A DNA stretch of 64,000 nt from Roseburia intestinalis L1-82 (lineage in GTDB: Bacteria > Bacillota > Clostridia > Lachnospirales > Lachnospiraceae): assembly GCF_900537995.1 (NCBI RefSeq), contig NZ_LR027880.1, positions 453,001 through 517,000 on the forward strand, read 5' to 3'. The translations under genes and the position numbers were made by a program. Position 1 is the stretch's first letter. The number at the start of each line of letters is the position of its first letter. Positions 43,753 to 51,406 of the stretch are shown in pieces. The notes under the pieces were generated by a model, which was not told the DNA's origin, did not search any database, and was given only the letters and a program-made list of their open reading frames with translations.

Positions 43753-43840
43753 GATTGAAAAATAAAATTTTTCAATCGCGAGATTTGTGTCTGCGCGCAC
43801 TTGACACAAACTCGTTATGCGCAAAAAGCGTGCGCAGAAA
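43753..43840 (+). promoter_or_regulatory. Structured RNA region between tadC and tadE
   Basis: An 11-bp perfect hairpin (GATTGAAAAAT at 43753-43763, ATTTTTCAATC at 43767-43777) is followed at once by a second stem (CGAG, TTTGTGTC with GACACAAA, CTCG; about 43779-43814) and by two copies of TGCGCA. No T run follows, so a terminator is unlikely. The position suits mRNA processing or differential expression of the pseudopilins. Confidence 0.5.
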
Positions 43841-43851
43841 TGAGGCAAAAA

Positions 43852-44256
43852 ATGAAACGGATCTATAAAATCATGAGGGACAAAAAGGGGGAGGGATATA
43901 TCGATGCGGCAGTCGTTGTATTCTGCGTGATGTTTGTCATTGCCCTTGGCGTCAGGATATTCCCGGTTTTTATCACGAAGATACAGCTTGACAATTTTGC
44001 AGACGAGCTGGTGAGGGAGGCAGAGATCAGCGGCAGGGTTGGAAGTGAGACAACCGCAAGGCAGAGAACCTTGGAGGAAAAAACAGGGATACATCCAGCC
44101 GTAAGCTGGTCAAGAACCGGAAAAATCCAGTTGAATGAAGAGGTGACGGTAACACTGACGTTGCAGAAAGACCTCGGACTTTTTGGGAAATTAAGGTCGT
44201 TCCCGGTAACCATAAGGGCGAGGGCATCGGGAAAGAGTGAGGTGTATTGGAAATGA
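43852..44256 (+). CDS. TadE-like pseudopilin
   Basis: 134 residues from the ATG at 43852 with GAGG seven bases upstream. The N terminus DKKGEGYIDAAV then a hydrophobic helix repeats the prepilin motif of 37664, so the same peptidase probably cuts after the glycine. The rest is a soluble domain (about residues 45-130). Minor pseudopilins start or cap the pilus. Confidence 0.75.
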   Translation: MKRIYKIMRDKKGEGYIDAAVVVFCVMFVIALGVRIFPVFITKIQLDNFADELVREAEISGRVGSETTARQRTLEEKTGIHPAVSWSRTGKIQLNEEVTVTLTLQKDLGLFGKLRSFPVTIRARASGKSEVYWK

Positions 44257-44801
44257 GAAAATGCTATCAGAGCTTCAAAAGACTTCTGACAGGGCAGGAG
44301 GGAAGCATGGCCCCGGTTGCTGTAGCTGCAACAATAGCCATGCTTTTTATCATCCTTGGTGTTTCAGAATACATGCGCCTTGTCATCACGGCAGCCGGAA
44401 TCAAAGATGCCATGGAATCTGCCGTAGTTTCCGTGGTAAACGACAATTACAATGAAGTTTATCATGGTGTCAGGGAAGGATATGCTGCAGGATATGAGCC
44501 GGACGATACGGGATTTGCGGCATCCGTGGACCATGGGGATATCTATGGCAGGATGTGTTTTCTGCTTGGTCTGGAAGAGGATGGGAACAGTTATGTCCGC
44601 TATAACAACAGTGGTGAACTGGAGTACAGGCTCAAAAATCTTTCTGTGGACATCCACAACACGGCACTGGCATCGCCGGGAGGAACTTATTATGCGGATG
44701 CAGAGGTCACGATGGAAGTGCCTGTGCGTTTCGCAGGAAAAATCTTGTCGAATATGTCGGTCAGGTTGAAGGTGAGGGCGGCCTACCGGGAGAAATTTTA
44801 G
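44253..44801 (+). CDS. TadF-like pseudopilin
   Basis: 182 residues from the ATG at 44253 (GAGGTG eight bases upstream). TGQEGSMAPVAVAATIAM is a TadE/F-type cleavage and helix region. The soluble part contains conserved-looking aspartates (FAASVDHGDIYGRMCFLL). Overlaps the TadE-like gene by four bases. It is the last gene of the pilus set. Confidence 0.72.
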   Translation: MRKCYQSFKRLLTGQEGSMAPVAVAATIAMLFIILGVSEYMRLVITAAGIKDAMESAVVSVVNDNYNEVYHGVREGYAAGYEPDDTGFAASVDHGDIYGRMCFLLGLEEDGNSYVRYNNSGELEYRLKNLSVDIHNTALASPGGTYYADAEVTMEVPVRFAGKILSNMSVRLKVRAAYREKF

Positions 44802-44863
44802 TAACATGTTACAGATATCGTAAGACTTATTACATTTCCATAGACTTTCCAGACGTTCTATGG
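44801..44863. promoter_or_regulatory. Palindromes in the gap after the pilus genes
   Basis: A 12-base palindrome GTAACATGTTAC at 44801-44812 overlaps the stop of the TadF-like gene. A second inverted repeat (CCATAGA with TCTATGG, about 44838-44862) follows. They could be operators for a promoter of the downstream genes; no clear -35/-10 pair stands out. Confidence 0.4.
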
Positions 44864-44913
44864 TAGCGTGTGAACTACGAAAATCAATCAAAAAAGCATA
44901 AGGAGGGAATGCC

Positions 44914-45459
44914 ATGAAAGATAAGACAAAAAAGTGGCTGGCAGTCGCAGGACTTCTAGCAGTATGTGCGGTGCTTGTGTTTGGAATCAGCAGGGTGCTC
45001 TACCATGAGCCGGACAGGGAGGCACAGGTCGTGGAGAGAGAATCGGAGGAGACAGAACTTTTTGTGGAGACAGAAACACCGGAACCGGCTCCGGCAGAAA
45101 GCACAGAAGCAGAGATGGAAGAGCCGCTTGTGATCGAGACGGAGACAGGAACTTCCGTAAATGACAGGGAGCAGGAAATTCAGGAAACCCCGGAGAAAAC
45201 AGAAGAGGAAAAACCGAGTGAGCCGCCTGCACTGTCTGAGGGAACCGCCACGGACCAGCCGGATACACCACCGTCCTATGAGGAGGAAAAACAGGAGGAA
45301 CCGGCTCCGGCAGAGAACCAGACGCCAAAGACAGGTGATACCAAAGACGGCATGGTATATGTGGAAGGCTTCGGATGGATTACCGATGAAGGGGAAGGCT
45401 CAGGCACCTACGCAGATGACATGTATGAAAATGGCAATAAGATCGGAATCATGGATTAA
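44914..45459 (+). CDS. Membrane-anchored acidic proline-rich protein (DUF6550-like)
   Basis: 181 residues. Short inside part, one membrane segment (about residues 9-30), then a long Glu/Pro/Thr-rich extracellular linker and a small conserved end (GMVYVEGFGWITDEG, then DDMYENGNKIGIM). That end matches the DUF6550 pattern seen in conjugation clusters. It may span the cell wall and present its end domain at the surface. The TPKTGD inside is not a sortase signal. Confidence 0.7.
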   Translation: MKDKTKKWLAVAGLLAVCAVLVFGISRVLYHEPDREAQVVERESEETELFVETETPEPAPAESTEAEMEEPLVIETETGTSVNDREQEIQETPEKTEEEKPSEPPALSEGTATDQPDTPPSYEEEKQEEPAPAENQTPKTGDTKDGMVYVEGFGWITDEGEGSGTYADDMYENGNKIGIMD

Positions 45460-45481
45460 ATAAACAGAACGTAAAGGAAAG

Positions 45482-45509
45482 GCACAGCAGAAAATGTTGT
45501 GCTTTTTTT
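45482..45509 (+). terminator. Rho-independent terminator
   Basis: GCACAGCA (45482-45489) pairs with TGTTGTGC (45495-45502) with one wobble, followed by seven T. It splits the pilus operon from the surface protein gene. Confidence 0.72.
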
Positions 45510-45511
45510 GT

Positions 45512-45543
45512 GGGCAGATACGGGCAGTGTGCCATATCTGCCC
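45512..45543 (+). promoter_or_regulatory. Second hairpin in the leader of the surface protein
   Basis: GGGCAGATA at 45512-45520 pairs perfectly with TATCTGCCC at 45535-45543. It follows the terminator directly and precedes the ribosome site by about ten bases. It could be a leader control element or an RNA-stabilising stem. Confidence 0.45.
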
Positions 45544-45565
45544 GCTGTGTTTAAAGGAGAAATGC

Positions 45566-47335
45566 ATGAAATATATCAAACAGAAAATCCTGCTGTTTGT
45601 GCTTTTGCTTGCCATGGCAATGCCGGTATCGGTTTATGCAGCCGGGGAAGGGAACATCGACAATGGCGGTGGAGGTATGGGAGCAGGAACGGGAACTAAT
45701 TTTTGGAGCAGCCACGATGAGGGTGTGCGTGTAACGGTAATCAGAGCCAGCGACGGTTCAGTTGCATCAGCATCCATTGACCTTACCAACAAGCATCCGA
45801 CTGATATCCGGGTGCATTTTGGAAAAGTAAGCAAGACTTCCTACAGGAATGGCGCAGGACTTTCTGCAAGGATGGGAGGCTATACATTTTATAATCCAGC
45901 ACAGTCCCTGCCACAGATTATCAGTACTTCAAGAGGAGGGGCAAACCTTGCAGCCATCAAACAGTACTTTACGGACGAGCAGGTGATCAGAGCCATTGCA
46001 GGATATGTCGGCATGGATTTCCAGACGCTGACAAACGGAGAGTACAAGCTGTTATTAGAGCCGATTGCATATGTGACGTTTGAGGGAGTCAGGACTGCGT
46101 TTACCGCCACGGAAGCGGCAAAATACAACCAGTTAAGGGGCGGCCTGTTGCGAAAGAAAATGCCGTCCCTGTCCCATAAAAACCTGCCGCTTGCCATGTT
46201 TTTGGAAACATCGGATTTAGGATATCCGGCGTGGAGCGGCTCTAAGACAGAGAAAGCGAATGATGAGGATATCATCCGCGCATTAGGACTTGGCATCGTG
46301 CGGTTTAATGAGGTGGTCACACCGGAAGTCATCGAAGCGGACTATGAATACCGTGTGGATACGGATGTGATAACGGCGGTCACGGTCAGTGGAGGACAGA
46401 GTGATCCGGACAACTCCGTCACCGTGACATTTTCTATTCTGGGAAGAAGCTACAAGGTTGAAAACGTGTATTACCCGGAGGACGGACAGCAGCTCGTGTG
46501 GGTAAAATGGCATACCCCGTCCACGGAACAGCACATCACGATTATCGTGACCGCCAGCGGAGGCAGTGCATCCGTGAGCCGGGGAACCATCACGGCGAAC
46601 ATTGTGGATCTGGATGACAATCCACCGCCAAATCCTGTTGCAGATGACAGAAATGACAGCTACCGGAAAGAAAATGCAGTGATGCCTGTAAATCCAGAAA
46701 AGACACAGGCGGCATGGAGTGTCTGGAAAGCCAAGTGGAAGGAAAAATGGGTATGGCACAGTGACTGGAACTGGGAGTCAGAGGATCATTCGGCAAGCTG
46801 TGAGGCAGGATGCACACAGAGCCATGGATACTGGCAGGATGATGGCGAGTATGTGGATGAAGGCTGGTGGGAATTTGAAGAGAAACATTATTCGGCATCC
46901 CTGACCGCAGATATGCATCTGGTCACGGATGAGAAGGCACCGACCGCGGACGGCATGGTTACCAAAAGCGGGTATGGTGTGAATGTTTCCCTGAGTGCAA
47001 GGGCATTGAGCAGCCAGACATCCGCAACAACAGCACCGCAGACAGCAGTCAGTTACTTCCCGGAATTTTATTACGAAACCTACTGGCGGCTTTTAGAGAG
47101 AACCAGAAATGGATACAGTGCGGTCTTTGAATTTAAGAATAATGAGTATTCCACTTATTACCGGAGGACACATTTCACACCGGTCTGGATGCCGGACGGG
47201 GAGTACCGGGTATACACGTACCTGCTCGACTGCTGGACACCGGATGGAATGCTTTCCGTGAACCTGTCAAACGCTGTGCAGATATCTGGAAGCCTGTGGG
47301 ATGACTGGCATATCGCACCGCAGAATGTGAGGTAG
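45566..47335 (+). CDS. Secreted tryptophan-rich surface protein of the transfer cluster
   Basis: 589 residues from the ATG at 45566 (AAAGGAG upstream). A classical signal peptide ends near VYAAGEG (about residue 25), followed by a Gly-rich stretch. The middle contains beta-rich repeats. A Trp-rich segment lies at about residues 385-440 (WKAKWKEKWVWHSDWNWE) with a Cys pair (CEAGC). No sortase signal or C-terminal membrane segment is present, so it is probably held by the pilus or mating channel. Its place between the Tad genes and the VirB2-like gene suggests an adhesin or channel component. No known family recognised. Confidence 0.7.
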   Translation: MKYIKQKILLFVLLLAMAMPVSVYAAGEGNIDNGGGGMGAGTGTNFWSSHDEGVRVTVIRASDGSVASASIDLTNKHPTDIRVHFGKVSKTSYRNGAGLSARMGGYTFYNPAQSLPQIISTSRGGANLAAIKQYFTDEQVIRAIAGYVGMDFQTLTNGEYKLLLEPIAYVTFEGVRTAFTATEAAKYNQLRGGLLRKKMPSLSHKNLPLAMFLETSDLGYPAWSGSKTEKANDEDIIRALGLGIVRFNEVVTPEVIEADYEYRVDTDVITAVTVSGGQSDPDNSVTVTFSILGRSYKVENVYYPEDGQQLVWVKWHTPSTEQHITIIVTASGGSASVSRGTITANIVDLDDNPPPNPVADDRNDSYRKENAVMPVNPEKTQAAWSVWKAKWKEKWVWHSDWNWESEDHSASCEAGCTQSHGYWQDDGEYVDEGWWEFEEKHYSASLTADMHLVTDEKAPTADGMVTKSGYGVNVSLSARALSSQTSATTAPQTAVSYFPEFYYETYWRLLERTRNGYSAVFEFKNNEYSTYYRRTHFTPVWMPDGEYRVYTYLLDCWTPDGMLSVNLSNAVQISGSLWDDWHIAPQNVR

Positions 47336-47342
47336 GAAACCG

Positions 47343-47810
47343 ATGGGATATGAGAGAATCCAAAAGCCGGAAGGACTGCTGTACCATTACACCAGAAAAG
47401 AAAATCTGGAATCCATCTTAAGGGATGGGAGGATACGGAAATTTTGTGACCGGGAAACATGGTTCACGAAATCCCTTGCAGATACGCTGCGGCTTATGTC
47501 ACTCACGGTGATGCAGGAGGGAGCAGCTTATTATGATGCGAGCGGCAGGCTGCAGCGTTACCCGGCATTTGTACCGGAGGATTATGTAGTTTTAGAACTT
47601 ACCCCGCGCTACCAGAGCGGGGAATGGGTGATCTGGAATCAGGAACTTCCACCCAATGCCCCGGAGTCCGTAAGGGAGCTTGCGGAAGAGTTCAGCCACT
47701 TAAAACTCGGATACCGTGGAGATTTAAAGTTCTGGGAGAATCCTGTCATTTATGAGATGACAGACCTTTTGGAAGAACCGGACCAGACCAGTGAAATGAA
47801 AATGCAGTAA
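47343..47810 (+). CDS. Protein with a possible ADP-ribosyltransferase-like N terminus
   Basis: 155 residues. The start LLYHYTRKENLESILRDG resembles the NAD-binding beginning of DarT/ART-like folds (LYHxT..ENL..IL..G), and ELTPRYQSG with YRGDLKFWENP may continue that fold. No catalytic glutamate can be placed with confidence. It lies seven bases after the surface protein and may be an effector or an immunity-type protein. The tail ends SEMKMQ. Confidence 0.45.
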   Translation: MGYERIQKPEGLLYHYTRKENLESILRDGRIRKFCDRETWFTKSLADTLRLMSLTVMQEGAAYYDASGRLQRYPAFVPEDYVVLELTPRYQSGEWVIWNQELPPNAPESVRELAEEFSHLKLGYRGDLKFWENPVIYEMTDLLEEPDQTSEMKMQ

Positions 47811-47839
47811 AAAAACAGAAAAAAGGAAAGGAAGATCAG

Positions 47840-48178
47840 ATGAAGAAAAAGAAATGGATGATGATGGCAGTGATGGTGCTTGCACTTACGATGATGTTTG
47901 GAACTACAGTATATGCGTCAGGGAAAGGGGATGTGGCAGGCGCAATCGAGGGTACATGGCAGGATGCCTCCGCACAGATCAAGACAGTAGTCAATAAGGT
48001 GGTGTTTCCGGCAATCGACCTGATACTTGCCGTATTCTTCTTTGCAAAGCTGGGTACGGCATACTTCGATTACCGAAAACACGGACAGTTTGAATGGGCG
48101 GCACCCGCAATCCTGTTTGCGTGTCTGGTATTCACGCTGACGGCACCGACCTATATCTGGAAAATCCTTGGCATATAG
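47840..48178 (+). CDS. VirB2-like membrane subunit (DUF3852-like)
   Basis: 112 residues. A signal peptide ends near VYASGKG. Two hydrophobic segments follow (about residues 55-72 and 88-108). Size and topology are those of VirB2/TrbC-type subunits and of DUF3852 proteins of clostridial elements. The Maff2 protein of ICE1 has a similar layout but not the same sequence. Confidence 0.7.
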   Translation: MKKKKWMMMAVMVLALTMMFGTTVYASGKGDVAGAIEGTWQDASAQIKTVVNKVVFPAIDLILAVFFFAKLGTAYFDYRKHGQFEWAAPAILFACLVFTLTAPTYIWKILGI

Positions 48179-48203
48179 GGGATGGTGAGAAAGAAGGTGT
48201 CAG

Positions 48204-49064
48204 ATGTTTATATTTGATTTTGTTGCGGAAACCGTACTAGACCAGATCATCGACTGGCTGTATGGGAAGATCGTTGGATTTCTCAATGATTTTTTTGCAA
48301 TGATGAACAATATGGGGGTGGAATTGTTTGACCTGCCGTGGGTGAATGCAATTACCACTTTTTTTAGCTGGCTTGGCTGGGCATTGTTTGTGGTAGGGCT
48401 GGTGGTCGGAGCTTTTGAATGTGCCATAGAGTATCAGGGAGGAAGGGGCAGTATCAAGGATACTGCCTTAAACTATGTCAAGGGATTTATGGCGGTCAGC
48501 CTGTTTTCCATTCTTCCGGTCAACTTATACTCCCTAAGTGTGTCGCTGCAGAGTTCCTTCGGATCGGCATTATCCGGCATTACAGATGCGGAAAGCATCG
48601 GGATGACTGCACAGCAGGTGCTTATGTCAGCCGCCATGCCGGGAGTGGGGAATCCGATCCTGCAGATATTCTGTGCCGTGATGATGGGGTATGCCGTGAT
48701 AAAAGTGTTTTTCGGAAACCTGAAAAGAGGAGGCATCCTGCTCATACAGATCGCAGTTGGAAGCCTTTATATGTTTTCTGTTCCAAGAGGATATATTGAC
48801 GGTTTTACCCAGTGGTGCAAGCAGGTCATTGGAATCTGTCTCACCGCTTTCCTGCAGTCCACCATGCTCACGGCAGGACTCATGATCTTCAAGGACCATC
48901 CTCTGCTTGGTCTGGGTGTCATGCTTTCCTCCACGGAGGTGCCGAGGATTGCCGGACAGTTCGGACTGGACACCAGCACAAAGGCAAACCTGATGAGCGG
49001 AGTTTATGCAGCGCAGACAGCCATCAACATTTCAAAAACGGTTGTCAAAGCAGTGGCAGCATAA
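48204..49064 (+). CDS. VirB6/TrbL-like mating-channel protein
   Basis: 286 residues with about six hydrophobic segments (roughly 45-75, 85-110, 155-175, 180-200, 210-232 and near the C terminus). Pattern PMPGVGNPILQIFCAVMMGY-like segment (AMPGVGNPILQI) and overall topology fit TrbL/VirB6. It is the membrane core of the second element's mating channel. Confidence 0.75.
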   Translation: MFIFDFVAETVLDQIIDWLYGKIVGFLNDFFAMMNNMGVELFDLPWVNAITTFFSWLGWALFVVGLVVGAFECAIEYQGGRGSIKDTALNYVKGFMAVSLFSILPVNLYSLSVSLQSSFGSALSGITDAESIGMTAQQVLMSAAMPGVGNPILQIFCAVMMGYAVIKVFFGNLKRGGILLIQIAVGSLYMFSVPRGYIDGFTQWCKQVIGICLTAFLQSTMLTAGLMIFKDHPLLGLGVMLSSTEVPRIAGQFGLDTSTKANLMSGVYAAQTAINISKTVVKAVAA

Positions 49065-49076
49065 GGCGGTGAAAGG

Positions 49077-50591
49077 ATGGAGAAAAAGCTGGGGAGTCTG
49101 TTCGATGGGATCGGGGGATTTCCATTGGCAGCAAAAAGAAATGGCATACGGCCTGTGTGGGCGAGTGAGATAGAAAAGTTTCCCATGGCAGTTACCATGC
49201 ACCGGTTCCCGGAGATGAAACACATGGGAGACATTACAAAACTGCATGGGGAAAACCTCCCGGTTGTGGATGTGATAGCCGGGGGTTCGCCATGTCAGGA
49301 CTTATCCATTGCCGGGAGACGCGCAGGACTTGCGGGGATGCGTTCCGGTCTCTTTTTAGAGCAGGTACGCATCATAAAAGAAATGCGCAGGCAGGAGGAA
49401 AGGAGGAAAAACAGCAGTGGAAGGAGAGCAGATGTCCCTGTTCGACCTCGGTATATGGTCTGGGAAAATGTGCCGGGAGCCTTCTCAAGCGGAGAACCAA
49501 AAGGAGCAGATTTTAAGAGAGTCCTCGAAGAAGTCTGTGGTATATCGGAGGAGTCCGTATCTTTACCTGGACCGCCGGATGGGGCATGGACTCCTGCCGG
49601 GATTATTCTGGGACAGGAATTCTCTGTTGCTTGGAGGGTACTGGACGCTCAATTTTGGGGAGTCCCCCAGAGACGCCGAAGAATCTTCCTTATCGCAGAT
49701 TTTGGAGGCCACAGTGCCGGAGAGATATTATTTGAGTCCGAAAGCGTGTGGAGGCATTATCAGGAGAGCAGGGAACAGAGGAAAAAAGCTGCCGCCGATC
49801 TTGGAGGCGGCACTTTTGATGCAGGCACAGGAGCCGACATAGTGTGTCTGATGGATCAGGGAGGACAGCGGATGGATGTGTACCGGAACCTTATCGGTAC
49901 ACTTCTGGCACACAGTTCAAGCACACCGCCCATTATCATGGCGAGCAGTCAGGCAAATGCAGAAATCGGGATCGGATATTGTCCGACCATTACAGCCGCG
50001 GCAGGGATGGCAGGCAATAACCAGCCGATCCTGTTTGACAATCACGGACCGGACACCCGCTACAGCGGACCGGTGAAGGTGGCGCAGACCGTTACTTCTG
50101 CACTGGGGACGGGAGGCAACAATACGCCGCTTGCTGTTCATGGAGAACCCTACTGCATCGCCGGAAATGTCATCAACCGTCAGGATAAAAACGGGGGAAA
50201 CGGCTGCGGCTATCAGCAGGGAGTCAGTTATACGCTGACAACAGAGGACAGGCATTGTGTGGCATACACGGATGACCTGCCGGAGCTTTATCAGGACGTG
50301 GTTGGAACATTGTGTGCCAAGGATGCAAAAGGGCTGAACAGTCAGTATGTCAGCCAGAGCAAATGCATTGTAAGCAGAAAGAAGCGTGTGAGGAAACTCA
50401 TACCGCTTGAGTGTGAAAGACTCATGGGGTTCCCGGACCACTGGACGGACATTCCGGGAGCAAGTGACAGTGTCCGGTACCGGGCATTGGGAAACAGCGT
50501 GGCAGTGCCGTGTGTGGAATATATTCTCTGCGGCATTGCTTATTTTTTAGAAAGACAGGAGGGAGAACGGGATGTACATATACCCGGATAA
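49077..50591 (+). CDS. C5-cytosine DNA methyltransferase
   Basis: 504 residues. Motif I LGSLFDGIGGFPLA, catalytic motif IV GGSPCQDLSIAGRR (Cys near residue 74), motif VI WENVPGAF, motif VIII QRRRRIFLIADF and the C-terminal motifs IX-X (ECERLMGFPDHWT, RALGNSVAVP) are present. It methylates cytosine in a short target, likely for protection against host restriction. Inside it, in another frame, lies a complete gene at 49432-49842. The MTase is inserted between the VirB6-like and VirB3-like genes. Confidence 0.9.
   Translation: MEKKLGSLFDGIGGFPLAAKRNGIRPVWASEIEKFPMAVTMHRFPEMKHMGDITKLHGENLPVVDVIAGGSPCQDLSIAGRRAGLAGMRSGLFLEQVRIIKEMRRQEERRKNSSGRRADVPVRPRYMVWENVPGAFSSGEPKGADFKRVLEEVCGISEESVSLPGPPDGAWTPAGIILGQEFSVAWRVLDAQFWGVPQRRRRIFLIADFGGHSAGEILFESESVWRHYQESREQRKKAAADLGGGTFDAGTGADIVCLMDQGGQRMDVYRNLIGTLLAHSSSTPPIIMASSQANAEIGIGYCPTITAAAGMAGNNQPILFDNHGPDTRYSGPVKVAQTVTSALGTGGNNTPLAVHGEPYCIAGNVINRQDKNGGNGCGYQQGVSYTLTTEDRHCVAYTDDLPELYQDVVGTLCAKDAKGLNSQYVSQSKCIVSRKKRVRKLIPLECERLMGFPDHWTDIPGASDSVRYRALGNSVAVPCVEYILCGIAYFLERQEGERDVHIPG
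49432..49842 (+). CDS. Overlapping gene nested in the cytosine methylase
   Basis: 136 residues in the +1 frame relative to the methylase, which keeps its own motifs VI and VIII over the same bases. The ATG at 49432 has AAGGAG six bases upstream. The start MSLFDLGIWSGK and the end ESSLSQILEATVPERYYLSP, KACGGIIRRAGNRGKKLPP, match a protein pattern I know from prophages and mobile elements of Firmicutes next to or within cytosine methylase genes. The end is basic and may bind nucleic acid. Function unknown. Both frames being conserved would make it a true dual-coding region. Confidence 0.65.
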   Translation: MSLFDLGIWSGKMCREPSQAENQKEQILRESSKKSVVYRRSPYLYLDRRMGHGLLPGLFWDRNSLLLGGYWTLNFGESPRDAEESSLSQILEATVPERYYLSPKACGGIIRRAGNRGKKLPPILEAALLMQAQEPT

Positions 50592-50850
50592 TCTGAAATC
50601 GAAAGCGAGCATGTGGCTGTGGGAGTTAAAAGACCTTGCAGTGACAGGAATCATCGTACTGGTATCTGTGTTTGCATTTGCCTATGCAAAACTGTGGTTC
50701 CCGATGGTGATAGCAGGCGTATACGCATTTTTAACGATACAGGTGGAGGATACCACCATCTTAAAATTTATCCACTATGCATGTGCGTATTTTTTGATGG
50801 AACAGCAGCATTATGAATGGAGGTATACCGCAAATGAAACGGAAGAATGA
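50572..50850 (+). CDS. VirB3/PrgI-like membrane protein
   Basis: 92 residues with two adjacent hydrophobic segments (about residues 22-58). Located in front of the VirB4-like genes, as VirB3 or PrgI genes are. Overlaps the methylase end by 20 bases. The family assignment is from size, topology and place. Confidence 0.6.
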   Translation: MYIYPDNLKSKASMWLWELKDLAVTGIIVLVSVFAFAYAKLWFPMVIAGVYAFLTIQVEDTTILKFIHYACAYFLMEQQHYEWRYTANETEE

Positions 50851-51406
50851 ACAGTCCACAAGGGAGCTGATGGGGACAAAGGAACTGTCGGATTACAGCA
50901 TCCGCACTTACCGGAAGGATGAGCTGGTCTATTTTCTGATCCAGCCGAGCAACCTGTCCGTGTTGTCGGAGGAGAGCCTTTCTGCAAGAATCTACGGACT
51001 CATGACGGTCTTAAAAGGCATCACGGAAATCGAGATGATGTGCTTAAATTCCCGTGAAAACTTTGAGGACAATAAAAGATATTTAAAGAACCGCGCGGAG
51101 GAAGAAACCAACCCGACTGTGCGGAAACTGCTGGAACTGGATGCAGGACACCTTGACCGGATGCAGGTGCAGATGGCAACGGCAAGGGAGTTTTTACTGA
51201 TTATCCGGCTGAGAAACCAGAAGGAGAATGAGGTGTTCTCTTACTTAAATCGTATCGAAAAAATGCTGGTGGAACAGGGATTTACATCCAAAAGAGCGGA
51301 TGAGGAGGACATGAAGAGGATACTGGCTGTTTACTTTGAACAGAATGTCACAACGGAAAAATTTGAAGAATTTGATGGGGAGAGGTGGATCATTTTAAAT
51401 GAATAA
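50834..51406 (+). CDS. Separate VirB4 N-terminal-like protein
   Basis: 190 residues from the ATG at 50834 (GGAGG at 50819-50823). The pattern LIQPSNLSVLSEESLSARI, CLNSRENFEDNKRYL and EFLLIIRLRNQKENE resembles the N-terminal domain of VirB4/TraC-type proteins. Here it is a protein of its own, directly before the ATPase gene, with an eight-base overlap. It probably joins VirB4 in the channel base. Confidence 0.6.
   Translation: MKRKNEQSTRELMGTKELSDYSIRTYRKDELVYFLIQPSNLSVLSEESLSARIYGLMTVLKGITEIEMMCLNSRENFEDNKRYLKNRAEEETNPTVRKLLELDAGHLDRMQVQMATAREFLLIIRLRNQKENEVFSYLNRIEKMLVEQGFTSKRADEEDMKRILAVYFEQNVTTEKFEEFDGERWIILNE

Noticed and set aside
45340..45360. TPKTGD in the DUF6550-like protein as a sortase signal
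   Set aside because: It lies before a conserved domain; no hydrophobic segment and basic tail follow, so it is not a sorting signal.
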